A DNA stretch of 64,000 nt, taken from assembly GCA_900549405.1 (NCBI GenBank), contig URNZ01000001.1:1-64000 (forward strand), given 5' to 3'. Below the pieces are notes generated by a model. It saw only the letters and a program-made list of their open reading frames with translations, searched no databases and was not told the DNA's origin. Both the position numbers and the translations under genes were made by a program. Shown here in pieces: positions 14,870 to 23,184 of this stretch; position 1 is the stretch's first letter, and each line of letters opens with the position of its first letter. Source of the stretch: an uncultured Eubacteriales bacterium (lineage in GTDB: Bacteria > Bacillota > Clostridia > Oscillospirales > Oscillospiraceae).

Positions 14870-16498
14870 ATGGCTGAAAGAGTTTATTGTTTATACAGAG
14901 TTTCCACCAACAAGCAGGTCGATCACGATGAAAACAACCAGGCAGACATCCCTATGCAGAGAAAAGCCTGCCACGATTTTGCGGCGAAAATGGGCTGGGT
15001 CATCGTGGGCGAGGAGCAGGAAACTGGCGTATCCGGTTATAAAGTCAGCGCCGATGACCGTGATAAACTGCAGCTCATCAAGAAGTATGCAGAGCAGGGC
15101 AAGTTCGATATTCTGCTTGTCTTCATGTTCGACCGACTGGGCCGCAAGTCAGATGAAACACCCTTCGTTGTGGAGTGGTTTACTAAAAAGGGCGTCCGCG
15201 TCTGGAGCGTACAGGAAGGAGAGCAGCGGTTTGAGTCCCACACGGACCGCCTGACCAACTATATCCGTTTCTGGCAGGCCGATGGAGAGAGCCAGAAAAC
15301 TTCGATGCGCACCAAAACGGCCCTTGGCCAGATGGTAGAGGAAGGCCGGTTCCGCGGTGGAAACGCACCATACGGGTACCGGCTGGAAAAGAGCGGCATC
15401 CTCAACAAGCGCAAACATGAGGTGTACATGCTGGTCATTGATGAGGACGAGGCCAGAGTCGTCCGGATGATGTTTGACCTCTGCATTTCGTCCGGTTACG
15501 GCAGATGGCGCCTTGCCAACTTCCTCAACGACCACGGGATCAAAAACCGGAAGGGACAAAACTGGCACGACGCCAGTGTGGGGGGCATCCTGCACAACCC
15601 GCTCTACAAGGGAATCCTTCGGAGCGGAGAAACCTATGCCGGCCCCTTTGAGGCCCTCCAGATCATCGCCCCAGACCAATTCGACCTGGCGCAGAAACTG
15701 ATGCTGGAGCGGACCAATGAGCGGAAAGAGCGGCGCACAGTACCGCTGAATACCGCAGGCCAATCCCTGCTTTCCGGGAACATCTTCTGCGGCCACTGCG
15801 GAGGCCGGCTGGTGCTCACTACCAACGGGACAACCACCCGCCTTGCGGATGGGACGCCGGTCCATAAAAAGCGTATTCGCTATGTATGCTACAACAAGAC
15901 CCGGCGCCGTCAGGAATGTACAGGACAGACTGGATACACAATGCACATTCTGGACGGGATCGTCACTGAGGTGCTGCATCAGGTCTTCGACAAGATGCAG
16001 GGAGCTTCCAACGACATGATTGTGGGAAGTGCGGTTCAAAAGCAGATGGCAATGATACGCTCGGAATTGCAGCGGGCCAGAGCCGAAAACACCAAGGCCA
16101 ATAAGGAATATGAATCCCTCAAGTCCGAGGTGCTGAAGGCGATCCAAGGGAAAAGCGCCCTGCCGCAAGATGTGCTGACTGAAATGCTGGAGGATACCCG
16201 ACAGAAGGTACTGTCCACCAGTGAACGAATCACGACCCTTACCGCAGAACTGAATGATGGAAACTCTAAGATCGAGGAGATGAAGGCCGAGTTCAACCGG
16301 ATCGTGTCCTGGTCCAAGATTTTTGATGAAAGCCCGATGGAGGTCAAGAAAATGATCTGCGGCTACATCATCAAGAAGGTTTCGGTGTTCCGGGACTATA
16401 GGGTCAAGATTGAATTCAACATTAATGTGGAGCAGTTCCTGAATGGTATCGACAGCATCGACGAATGCGCTACCTATGAACTGCCCATGGCGCAATAA
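14870..16498 (+). CDS. Large serine recombinase (integrase)
   Basis: The protein has 542 residues from ATG 14870 (GAGAGGA upstream); an ATG at 14852 would add 6 residues. The resolvase domain starts YCLYRVST with nucleophile S12, followed by GVSGYKVSADDRDKLQ and LVFMFDRLGRKSDETP. A recombinase domain follows around 165-270 (GNAPYGYRLE, LHNPLYKGILRSGETY). Next is a zinc-ribbon (IFCGHCGGRL, later YVCYNKTRRRQECTG) and a coiled coil around 385-470. Such enzymes integrate and excise mobile elements by a two-base staggered cut. The tRNA remnant 145 bases downstream is the likely attachment site. Confidence 0.95.
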   Translation: MAERVYCLYRVSTNKQVDHDENNQADIPMQRKACHDFAAKMGWVIVGEEQETGVSGYKVSADDRDKLQLIKKYAEQGKFDILLVFMFDRLGRKSDETPFVVEWFTKKGVRVWSVQEGEQRFESHTDRLTNYIRFWQADGESQKTSMRTKTALGQMVEEGRFRGGNAPYGYRLEKSGILNKRKHEVYMLVIDEDEARVVRMMFDLCISSGYGRWRLANFLNDHGIKNRKGQNWHDASVGGILHNPLYKGILRSGETYAGPFEALQIIAPDQFDLAQKLMLERTNERKERRTVPLNTAGQSLLSGNIFCGHCGGRLVLTTNGTTTRLADGTPVHKKRIRYVCYNKTRRRQECTGQTGYTMHILDGIVTEVLHQVFDKMQGASNDMIVGSAVQKQMAMIRSELQRARAENTKANKEYESLKSEVLKAIQGKSALPQDVLTEMLEDTRQKVLSTSERITTLTAELNDGNSKIEEMKAEFNRIVSWSKIFDESPMEVKKMICGYIIKKVSVFRDYRVKIEFNINVEQFLNGIDSIDECATYELPMAQ

Positions 16499-16554
16499 GC
16501 TCTCACCCTCGCCACGACCACGGCGAGGGGTACATATCGTAAAGGTATGTCCAG

Positions 16555-16583
16555 TTGACAACATATACCTTCTATGCTATACT
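16555..16583 (+). promoter_or_regulatory. Strong promoter at the element end
   Basis: TTGACA (16555-16560) and TATACT (16578-16583) are 17 bases apart and point out of the element, toward the tRNA remnant. Confidence 0.75.
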
Positions 16584-16642
16584 GCAACTTGTCTCTCATC
16601 AATTGCCGGGGCGGGATATTCAAGCCCTTTCCCAAGCCATCA

Positions 16643-16723
<81 letters not shown>

Positions 16724-16724
16724 A

Positions 16725-16755
16725 CCGGACATCTTATTGGATGTCCGGTTTTTCT
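16725..16755 (+). terminator. Terminator after the tRNA sequence
   Basis: CCGGACAT (16725-16732) pairs with ATGTCCGG (16741-16748), followed by TTTTTCTTT. It is probably the original terminator of the tRNA gene. Confidence 0.85.
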
Positions 16756-16781
16756 TTGTCTATATTTGCAACTATTTTTAG

Positions 16782-16810
16782 TTGCATTCTCCTCTTTTGA
16801 TGTGTATAAT
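16782..16810 (+). promoter_or_regulatory. Promoter of the hicB gene
   Basis: TTGCAT (16782-16787) and TATAAT (16805-16810) are 17 bases apart. Transcription would start near 16817, inside the hicA-like stump. Confidence 0.75.
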
Positions 16811-16819
16811 ATAGCGCAA

Positions 16820-16885
16820 AAAGAATTAAAAACATATCAAATCAAGCAGCTAATCGAGCTTTTAGAACAGGAAGGTCTCATATGA
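16820..16885 (+). pseudogene. hicA-like toxin stump
   Basis: The frame reads KELKTYQIKQLIELLEQEGLI and stops at 16885, overlapping the hicB ATG as ATGA. It resembles only the first helix of HicA mRNA interferases; the catalytic histidine and the beta sheet are missing. No ATG or GTG follows the predicted transcription start in this frame. Confidence 0.45.
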
Positions 16886-17229
16886 ATAATACAATCAAAT
16901 ATAAGGGCTATATTGGAAGCGTGGAGTTTTCTGAGGAGGACGGCATTTTTTATGGCAAGGTCATGGGAATCCGTTCTCTGATCTCTTACGAAGGTGAAAG
17001 CGCAAAAGAGCTTCTCACGGATTTTCATGGCGCAGTGGATGACTATCTGGAAAACTGCAAAGCCGAAGGGAAGCAGCCCGAGGAGGCCTTTAAGGGCAGC
17101 TTTAATGTTCGGGTCTCCCCTGCCCTCCACAAAAAACTGTTTTTATATACCACCGCTCACCAGATGTCCATGAATAAATATATCGAAGATACTCTGGCGG
17201 CCTCCCCCGCGGCACAAGTCAATATATAA
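16882..17229 (+). CDS. HicB-family antitoxin, apparently without toxin
   Basis: The protein has 115 residues. The N-terminal part is a degenerate RNase H-like HicB fold (YKGYIGSVEFSEEDGIFYGKVMGIRSLISYEGESAKELLTDF), and the C-terminal part has a ribbon-helix-helix-type motif (FNVRVSPALHKKLFLYTTAHQMSMNKYIEDTL). HicB normally neutralises HicA and represses the operon. Here only a stump of HicA remains upstream. The base composition is AT-richer than the flanking chromosome, so it may belong to older acquired DNA. Confidence 0.85.
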   Translation: MNNTIKYKGYIGSVEFSEEDGIFYGKVMGIRSLISYEGESAKELLTDFHGAVDDYLENCKAEGKQPEEAFKGSFNVRVSPALHKKLFLYTTAHQMSMNKYIEDTLAASPAAQVNI

Positions 17230-17263
17230 CATCTTCTAGCATTCTCAATTTAACATATGATAC

Positions 17264-17302
17264 GGCCCCCAGGCTGCTGCTCTTCGCGGCGGCCTGGGGG
17301 CC
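17264..17302 (+). terminator. Strong hairpin between convergent hicB and sugar kinase genes
   Basis: GGCCCCCAGGC (17264-17274) pairs with GCCTGGGGGCC (17292-17302). A T-rich stretch (ATTTGCTTCTTTTC) follows on the plus strand, so it fits best as the end of hicB transcription. Confidence 0.6.
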
Positions 17303-17318
17303 ATTTGCTTCTTTTCTG

Positions 17319-18341
17319 TTATCTCTGCACCCGCCCGGAGCCGTCTCCGGCCACCAGGCGCTTGACCTCGTCGGCGGTGGACAGGTTGAAGTCCAGCTCC
17401 ATGGTCTGCTTCAGGCAGGAGGCCGCCGCGGCGTATTCGATGGTCTCCTGGGGGCCGTAGTCGTTCATCACGCCATACAGCAGTCCGGCGGTGAAGGAGT
17501 CGCCGCCGCCCACCCGGTCCACCAGGCGAATCATGTACTGGCGGGAGAAATAAGGCTTGCCGCCGGTATACAGCATGGCGCTCCACTCGTTGTCCGAGGC
17601 GCTGATGCTCCGCCGCAGGGTGACGGCCACCATCTTGGTGCCATAGGTCTGGCAGATCTGCTCGGCCACATCCACATAGCCCTCCCGGTTCAGCTTGCCC
17701 TGGGTCACGTCGGTGTCCCGGGCCTTGATCCCCAGGACCTTATCCGCATCCTCCTCGTTGGCCACCAGAATGTCGATGTAGGGCATCAGCTGGGTCATGC
17801 AGGCCTTGGCCTCCGCCTCGGTCCACAGATTCTTGCGATAGTTCAGGTCGCAGCTGATGGTCAGCCCCATCTCCTTGGCCTTTTTGCAGGCCTGGATGCA
17901 CACCTGGGGGATGGTCTTGCTCAGGGCGGGGGTGATGCCCGTCATGTGGAAGTTGCTGGCCCCGGCAAAGATGGCCTCCCAGTCAAAGTCCTCATAGGAG
18001 CACTGGGCGATGGAGGAGTATTTCCGGTCGTACACCACCTTAGAGGGCCGCTGAGAGGCCCCCTTTTCCACATAGAACACGCCCATGCGCTCGCCGCCAT
18101 AGGCGATGTGGCTGGTGCCCACGCCGAATTTCCGCAGCTGGGCCACCCCGGCGGCGGCGATGTCGTTTTCGGGCAGACGGGTGACAAAGTCGGTGTCCAT
18201 GCCCATCATAGCTAGGGAGACGCACACGTTGGCCTCCGCGCCGGTGTAGTTGACCATAAAGCGGTCTGCCTGGAGAAAGCGCAGATAGCCCTCCGGGTTC
18301 AGGCGGAGCATATAGTCTCCGAAACCTACCATTTTCTTCAT
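17319..18341 (-). CDS. kdgK: PfkB-family sugar kinase, probably 2-keto-3-deoxygluconate kinase
   Basis: The protein has 340 residues from ATG 18341, chosen because the GGAGAG site is 10 bases away; an ATG at 18350 is too close to it. It shows the PfkB fold: GYGAEANV-like substrate loop (NYTGAEANVCVSLAMMG), and the anion-hole and catalytic motif VDRVGGGDSFTAG near 290. N-terminal GFGDYMLRLNPEG is typical of the KDG kinase branch. It would phosphorylate 2-keto-3-deoxygluconate to KDPG, the substrate of the aldolase encoded in the same operon. Substrate is inferred from context. It is the last gene of the operon. Confidence 0.8.
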   Translation of the reverse strand: MKKMVGFGDYMLRLNPEGYLRFLQADRFMVNYTGAEANVCVSLAMMGMDTDFVTRLPENDIAAAGVAQLRKFGVGTSHIAYGGERMGVFYVEKGASQRPSKVVYDRKYSSIAQCSYEDFDWEAIFAGASNFHMTGITPALSKTIPQVCIQACKKAKEMGLTISCDLNYRKNLWTEAEAKACMTQLMPYIDILVANEEDADKVLGIKARDTDVTQGKLNREGYVDVAEQICQTYGTKMVAVTLRRSISASDNEWSAMLYTGGKPYFSRQYMIRLVDRVGGGDSFTAGLLYGVMNDYGPQETIEYAAAASCLKQTMELDFNLSTADEVKRLVAGDGSGRVQR

Positions 18342-18360
18342 TGCGCTCATCTCTCCTTAT

Positions 18361-18996
18361 TTATTTCACGATGCCGTCCCGCAGGCCCTGCACCAGCAGC
18401 ATCCCGGCGGTGGCCCCCTGGTCCTCGGTACCCAGGGCCTTGGCGGCAAACACCGCCGCCTTGCCATACTTGGGCTTCATGTTCTTGGTGGCCTCCAGTC
18501 CGGCTTTGGCCCCCTCCAGAGCGGCCTGGGCAGTGTCGGCCAGGCTGGCTCCGGCAGCGGCGGCCTTCTCCGCCGCCTCCGCGGCAGGCTGAACGGCGTC
18601 CAGCACCGTCCGGTCCCCGGGGGCGCACTTGCCCCGCTTGATGATGCCGTCGGCAAAGCCACGCAAGAACGCCGCGTAACCCGCCGCGTCCACCGTCTCC
18701 TTGCCCACCAGGCGCTTGCCGCCCTCCATCCAGCCGGAGGACATCAGCGTGCCCATGGTGGAGGGCACCACGCTGGACATCTTCATGCCGGACTTAGAAA
18801 GCCGCTTGCCCATGTCCGCCTCTTCCAGACCGGAATAAATTTCGGGCAGGGCGCAGTAGCCCTTCTTCATGGTCAGGCCCAAGTCGCCGTCGCCCATGCG
18901 GGCGTCCATCTCACACAGGTGGTCGGCATTGTCCGTCATCACCTGGGCCACAGACTGGAGGATGGCAGTCCAGTCGCTGCTTTTGATCTCGTTCAT
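18361..18996 (-). CDS. dhaL: Dihydroxyacetone kinase subunit DhaL
   Basis: The product has 211 residues from ATG 18996 (AAAGGAAG upstream; an earlier ATG at 19038 lies within the dhaK end). The DAK2 domain has the magnesium-nucleotide motif MDARMGDGDLGLTMKKG near 30-45 and SSGWMEGG. DhaL carries the nucleotide and transfers phosphate to the keto-sugar held by DhaK. It ends 19 bases before the kinase gene. No PTS partner DhaM is present in the window, so the donor may be ATP. Confidence 0.9.
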   Translation of the reverse strand: MNEIKSSDWTAILQSVAQVMTDNADHLCEMDARMGDGDLGLTMKKGYCALPEIYSGLEEADMGKRLSKSGMKMSSVVPSTMGTLMSSGWMEGGKRLVGKETVDAAGYAAFLRGFADGIIKRGKCAPGDRTVLDAVQPAAEAAEKAAAAGASLADTAQAALEGAKAGLEATKNMKPKYGKAAVFAAKALGTEDQGATAGMLLVQGLRDGIVK

Positions 18997-19025
18997 GTGA
19001 CGCGCTTCCTTTCCGCTTATCCCGC

Positions 19026-20018
19026 TTACTTCTGGCAATAGAAGGGGGTGGACACGGGCATATCCAGCATGGCCCGGGTCTCATCGTCCAGCTTCATGAT
19101 AGAGATGGAGGCCCCCGCCATCTCCATGGAGGTGGCAAACTCGCCCACAAAGGTGCGGTAGATGCGGATGCCCTTGTCCTCCAGCCGCTTGGACACGCTG
19201 TTGGACAGGATGTACAGCTCCTCGGCAGAGGTGGCGCCCAGGCCGTTGATGAGCAGGGCCACCTCCTCCCCCGCCGCCACGGGCATGTCGCCCAGCAGGG
19301 TGTTCAAAGACTCCTCGGCCAGCTCGTCGGCGGTCTTCACCGGGCCGTTCCACACGCCGGGCTCCCCGTGGATGCCCATGCCCATGGCCATCTCGTTCTC
19401 CCCCAGGGTGAAGTTGGCGTGGCCGATCTCCGGGATGACGCAGGGGGTCAGGGCAAAGCCCACGGTGCGGGTGTTGTCCTTGGCCTTCTGGGCGGCGGCC
19501 AGCACCTCGTCCAGGGTGCCCATCTGGGCGGCCTTGGCCCCGGCGCACTTATACATAAAGAAGATACCGGCCACGCCCCGGCGGGCGTTCACGTCCGCGT
19601 TGGAGTTCACGTCGTCCGCGCCCACAATAGAGGCGGTCTTGATGTCGTCCATGTCGCACATCTCGGCGGCCATGTCAAAGTTCATGATGTCGCCGGTGTA
19701 GTTGCCATAGAGATAGAGCACACCGGCTCCCGCCTCCACGGCCTTGCTGATCTCATAGATCTGCTCGGCACTGGGGGACTGGAACACGCTGCCCACGGCG
19801 CAGCCGTCCAGCAGGTTCTCCCCCACATAGCCCAGGAACAGGGGCAGATGGCCCGTGCCGCCGCCGGTGATGATGGCCACTTTTCCGGGGACCTTCTTCT
19901 TGGTGCAGTAGCAGCGCAGGTCGTTATTCACATAGCCCACCTGGTCCCCGTGGGCCCGATAGATGCCCTGGAGCATGTCGTCGGTATACTGGGCGGGATC
20001 GTTGATGATCTTTTTCAT
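19026..20018 (-). CDS. dhaK: Dihydroxyacetone kinase subunit DhaK
   Basis: The protein has 330 residues and covers the whole DAK1 domain: IITGGGTGHLPLFLGYVG near the N-terminus, DVFQSPSAEQ-like region, and GIHGEPG near 215, whose histidine forms a hemiaminal with the keto substrate. DhaK/DhaL pairs phosphorylate dihydroxyacetone, and some relatives act on erythrulose or other short ketoses. Its place between a KDPG aldolase and a KDG kinase suggests it handles a three- or four-carbon product of the same route. ATG 20018 follows AGGAGG. Confidence 0.92.
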   Translation of the reverse strand: MKKIINDPAQYTDDMLQGIYRAHGDQVGYVNNDLRCYCTKKKVPGKVAIITGGGTGHLPLFLGYVGENLLDGCAVGSVFQSPSAEQIYEISKAVEAGAGVLYLYGNYTGDIMNFDMAAEMCDMDDIKTASIVGADDVNSNADVNARRGVAGIFFMYKCAGAKAAQMGTLDEVLAAAQKAKDNTRTVGFALTPCVIPEIGHANFTLGENEMAMGMGIHGEPGVWNGPVKTADELAEESLNTLLGDMPVAAGEEVALLINGLGATSAEELYILSNSVSKRLEDKGIRIYRTFVGEFATSMEMAGASISIMKLDDETRAMLDMPVSTPFYCQK

Positions 20019-20049
20019 GGGAACTCCTCCTATGCCAAATTTAAGACGT

Positions 20050-21012
20050 TTAAGACTTTTTTACGATGTGGACCGCAAAGCCGCCCACTTCCTCTTCCAG
20101 ATAGACGGCCACCAGCTCGCCCTTGGCGTTCACGTTTTTGAACTCCTCCCGGGTGGCGATGCCGTGGGCCTTGAAATAGGCCAGGGCCCGGCGCATGGAC
20201 AGGGTGAACACGCCGATGTGGCCAAACTTACCGGGGAAGCGCTGGTTGCAGCACTCCACATAGGTGGCCGCGAAGTTGGAGCGTCCCCCCTCCTTCACCG
20301 GCCAGCCGAAGCAGCGGTTGAACCACTCGGCGGCGCCCAGGCCCTGGTCCTTGTTCTCGCCGTTGATGCCCACATGGGCCAGAGTGAAGCCCAGGGACTT
20401 GTCCACCGCCTTTTTGCACAGAGCCGTGATGCCCGCCCAGTCCTGGGCGTCCACCATGGCGGAGGGGGCCATAAAGCTGCCGCCCACGGCGGCGATCTTG
20501 TCGCTGGAGAGATAGTTCTCCAGGTTGTCCATGGTGATCCCGGCGGTGGGGATGAACTGGATGTTGCCATAGGGGCCGCACAGCTGCTTGATGGTGGCCA
20601 TGCCGTTCATGGCCTCAGAGGGGAAGAACTTAAAGGTGGTCAGGCCCAGCGCCAGCCCCGCCTCGATCTCGGTGGGGGTGATGCAGCCGGGGACCACGGG
20701 CAGGCCCAGCTCCTGGCAGCGCTTCACCACGGCGGGATTGAAGCCGGGGGCGACGATAAAGTCCGCCCCGGCGGCCTTGGCCTGGTCCACCTGCTGGGTG
20801 TGCAGGATGGTCCCCGCACCCACCAGCATGTCCGGGTCGGCGGCCTTGATGGCCTTCAGGCAGTCCATGGCCAGGGGGGCCCGCATGGTCACCTCCAGCA
20901 GGGGCAGTCCCCCCGCTCTCAGGGCGGCGGCCACCTGGGGGGCGGTCTCCGGGTCTTTCAGTCCCAATACGGGGATGATCCCGTGGTCCTTGATGACAGA
21001 TAACGCGTCCAT
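20050..21012 (-). CDS. KDPG/KHG aldolase fused to a VOC domain
   Basis: The first 205 residues are a KDPG/KHG aldolase (Eda): GIIPVLGLKD, LLEVTMRAP with E40, VGAGTIL, and the Schiff-base lysine K128 in TTFKFFPSE. Ordinary Eda proteins end there. This one continues for about 110 residues (FTLAHVGINGEN, HIGVFTLSMRRALAYFKAHG, VYLEEEVGGFAVHIVKK), which has the look of a vicinal-oxygen-chelate (glyoxalase) domain. The aldolase half would split KDPG into pyruvate and glyceraldehyde 3-phosphate; the added domain could handle a metal or a related keto acid. The fusion is visible in one uninterrupted frame. Confidence 0.88.
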   Translation of the reverse strand: MDALSVIKDHGIIPVLGLKDPETAPQVAAALRAGGLPLLEVTMRAPLAMDCLKAIKAADPDMLVGAGTILHTQQVDQAKAAGADFIVAPGFNPAVVKRCQELGLPVVPGCITPTEIEAGLALGLTTFKFFPSEAMNGMATIKQLCGPYGNIQFIPTAGITMDNLENYLSSDKIAAVGGSFMAPSAMVDAQDWAGITALCKKAVDKSLGFTLAHVGINGENKDQGLGAAEWFNRCFGWPVKEGGRSNFAATYVECCNQRFPGKFGHIGVFTLSMRRALAYFKAHGIATREEFKNVNAKGELVAVYLEEEVGGFAVHIVKKS

Positions 21013-21053
21013 AAGATGTTTTCTCCTTTCAGACAGTCAGATAGCCAGACAGC

Positions 21054-21092
21054 CGTCTGCGGGCTCCCCATAAGCATGGCAGCCCGCAGACG
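21054..21092 (-). other. 12-bp perfect hairpin between transporter and enzyme genes
   Basis: CGTCTGCGGGCT (21054-21065) pairs with AGCCCGCAGACG (21081-21092). No T run follows on the minus strand, so it is more likely an mRNA stability or processing element than a terminator. Confidence 0.55.
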
Positions 21093-21104
21093 AGGAAAAG
21101 CATA

Positions 21105-22628
21105 TTACTTCGCCTGGGCGGCGGTCTTTTTCTTGGCCATCGCGGCCTTGAACACCGGCCAGCAGAAGGTGAGCACAATGGCGATGAACAGCACACAGGA
21201 CACGGGGCGGGTGACAAAGGTCGCCCAGCTGCCGTGGCTCATCACCAGGGCCCGGCGCATGTTGGACTCCAGCATGGAGCCCAGCAGCAGACCCAGCACA
21301 AAGGGGCCGTTGGGGAACTTGAACACCTTCAGGAAGAAGCCCAGCACACCGGCGGCGAACATGACGCCCACGTCGAAGAAGGTGTTGTTCAGGGCGAAGG
21401 AGCCCACCACGCACAGGATGCACACGGCGGTCCACACCGTGGGCTGAGACACGTTCAGCACCTTGGCGGAAATTTTGGCGGTGGCCAGACCGAAGATCAG
21501 GAACACTACATTGGCCAGCAGCATCAGGATCATGATGGTGGCGGTGAAGGTGACGTTCTCGGTGAACATCTTGATGCCGGGCTGCATGCCGTACATGGTC
21601 AGGGAGCCGATCAGGATGGCGGTGACCGCGTCGCCGGGGATGCCCAGGGTCATCATGGTGGTCATAGCGCCGCCGATCACCGCATTATTGGCGGAGGAAG
21701 CCACAGCCAGGCCCTCCAGAGAGCCCTTGCCGTACTCCTCGGGGTGTTTGCTCATCTTCTTGGCGTTGCCCCAGGAGATGATGGAGGCGATGTCGCCGCC
21801 GGCGGCGGGGATAGCGCCGATGACCGTGCCCTCAACGGCAGCGATCAGGGTGGGGACGGCCAGCTCCTTGGCCTGCTTGGCGGTGGGCAGCACCCGGCCC
21901 AGGGACAGGTTGACTTTACGGGCCTCCAGCTCCGCCTCCTGCTCGGCCTTGCGGAAGGTGTAGATCTGATAGAACACCTCGCCGATGCCGAACATGCCGA
22001 TCATCACGGGGATGAAGGAGATGCCGCCCAGCAGGGCCGTCTGGCCGAAGGTGAAGCGCTTGATGGACAGGATGGGGTCCAGCCCCACGCAGGAGAGCAG
22101 GATGCCCGCCAGGCCTAAGATCAGGCCCTTCAGCACGCTTCCGTCAGACACGGCCACCATCATGGACAGGCCGAACAGGGCCAGCATGCAGTACTCCGGG
22201 GCGTTGAAGGAGATGGTGAACCGGGCGATGGGGGTGGAGAACAGGATCAGGCAGAAGGTGGAGAAGATACCACCGATGAAGGAATAGATCACGTTGATGC
22301 CCAGGGCCAGTCCGCCCTTGCCCTGCCGGTACAGGTTGTAGCCGTCAAAGGCCTGACAGATGGAGGCGGGGGTGCCGGGGGTGTTCACCAGGATGGCGGA
22401 GATGCCTCCGGCGAAAATGGCGGCGTTCCACAGGCCCATCAGCATGGCAAAGCCGTCGGAGGGCGCAAACCAGAAGGTGATGGGGGTCATGATGGCGATG
22501 CCCATGGTGGCCGACAGGCCGGGCAGAGCGCCGATCAAGGTGCCGATGCACACGCCAATGGCCAAAAACAACAGAACTGAGGGCTGTAGGCACGATTGCA
22601 GTGCGCTGAGCCAAACGTCAGCAGTCAT
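21105..22628 (-). CDS. Tripartite tricarboxylate transporter large permease (TctA family)
   Basis: The protein has 507 residues, the usual TctA length, and is almost wholly hydrophobic with about 12 membrane segments. Family signatures include IGTLIGALPGLSATMGIAIMTP near the N-terminus and GAIPAAGGDIASIISWGNAKK in the middle, the two glycine-rich pore repeats. It forms the channel of a sodium- or proton-driven carrier of organic acids. It sits after TctC and TctB in the same operon. The substrate is probably a sugar acid, judged from the enzymes encoded downstream. Confidence 0.93.
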   Translation of the reverse strand: MTADVWLSALQSCLQPSVLLFLAIGVCIGTLIGALPGLSATMGIAIMTPITFWFAPSDGFAMLMGLWNAAIFAGGISAILVNTPGTPASICQAFDGYNLYRQGKGGLALGINVIYSFIGGIFSTFCLILFSTPIARFTISFNAPEYCMLALFGLSMMVAVSDGSVLKGLILGLAGILLSCVGLDPILSIKRFTFGQTALLGGISFIPVMIGMFGIGEVFYQIYTFRKAEQEAELEARKVNLSLGRVLPTAKQAKELAVPTLIAAVEGTVIGAIPAAGGDIASIISWGNAKKMSKHPEEYGKGSLEGLAVASSANNAVIGGAMTTMMTLGIPGDAVTAILIGSLTMYGMQPGIKMFTENVTFTATIMILMLLANVVFLIFGLATAKISAKVLNVSQPTVWTAVCILCVVGSFALNNTFFDVGVMFAAGVLGFFLKVFKFPNGPFVLGLLLGSMLESNMRRALVMSHGSWATFVTRPVSCVLFIAIVLTFCWPVFKAAMAKKKTAAQAK

Positions 22629-22643
22629 TGAACTTCATCTCCT

Positions 22644-23108
22644 TTAACGATTGAACTGGACGGAAAATCCGACCACGAACGCGGCGTAGATAAACGCGGT
22701 GAAAACCACGGTATAGATGATGTTATACTTCAGCTTGCGGCCAAATATCGCGTTCAGCGCAAAGCAGACCAGGGCGACGCAGGGGATAAACTGGTGGGTG
22801 GTGCGCCACAGGATGAAAAACACGATCATGCTCAGAGCGGCCAGCCCCAAGCGCTTTAAGTTAAATTTGATCTCAGGGTCCACCTGAAAATACTGTACGC
22901 TGCCCTTTTGCAGCAGCCCGCGGATAAACAAAATGGTGCCCAGGATGCCCACGGCAAAGCCCAGCAGCACCGGGAAGAAGCCAGCGCCGGGCACGCCGTC
23001 CGAGGACTGGGCGTTCCAGCGCATGGTGTCCTCCAGCAGGACGTAGATAGCAACGGAATAACCGAATACGGCCGTAATGAGACCGGGGATCGTATCGCCT
23101 TTATGCAT
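22644..23108 (-). CDS. Tripartite tricarboxylate transporter small permease (TctB family)
   Basis: The product has 154 residues from ATG 23108 (GGAGG 8 bases upstream); an earlier start at 23150 would run through the hairpin in front of the gene. Four hydrophobic segments and the GAGFFPVLLGFAVGILGTILFIRG stretch are typical of TctB. It completes the membrane part of the transporter. Its stop is 15 bases before the TctA start. Confidence 0.88.
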   Translation of the reverse strand: MHKGDTIPGLITAVFGYSVAIYVLLEDTMRWNAQSSDGVPGAGFFPVLLGFAVGILGTILFIRGLLQKGSVQYFQVDPEIKFNLKRLGLAALSMIVFFILWRTTHQFIPCVALVCFALNAIFGRKLKYNIIYTVVFTAFIYAAFVVGFSVQFNR

Positions 23109-23136
23109 GGGGAAACCTCCTAACTCGTGGTAGAAG

Positions 23137-23174
23137 AAAGCCGCGCTCACGCCCGAGGGCCTGAGCGCGGCTTT
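23137..23174 (-). terminator. Partial terminator after the binding-protein gene
   Basis: AAAGCCGCGCTC (23137-23148) pairs with GAGCGCGGCTTT (23163-23174) right after the tctC stop. On the minus strand the stem is followed by TTTCTTCT. It probably lowers expression of the permeases relative to the binding protein. Confidence 0.65.
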
Positions 23175-23184
23175 GGTCGTTCAT

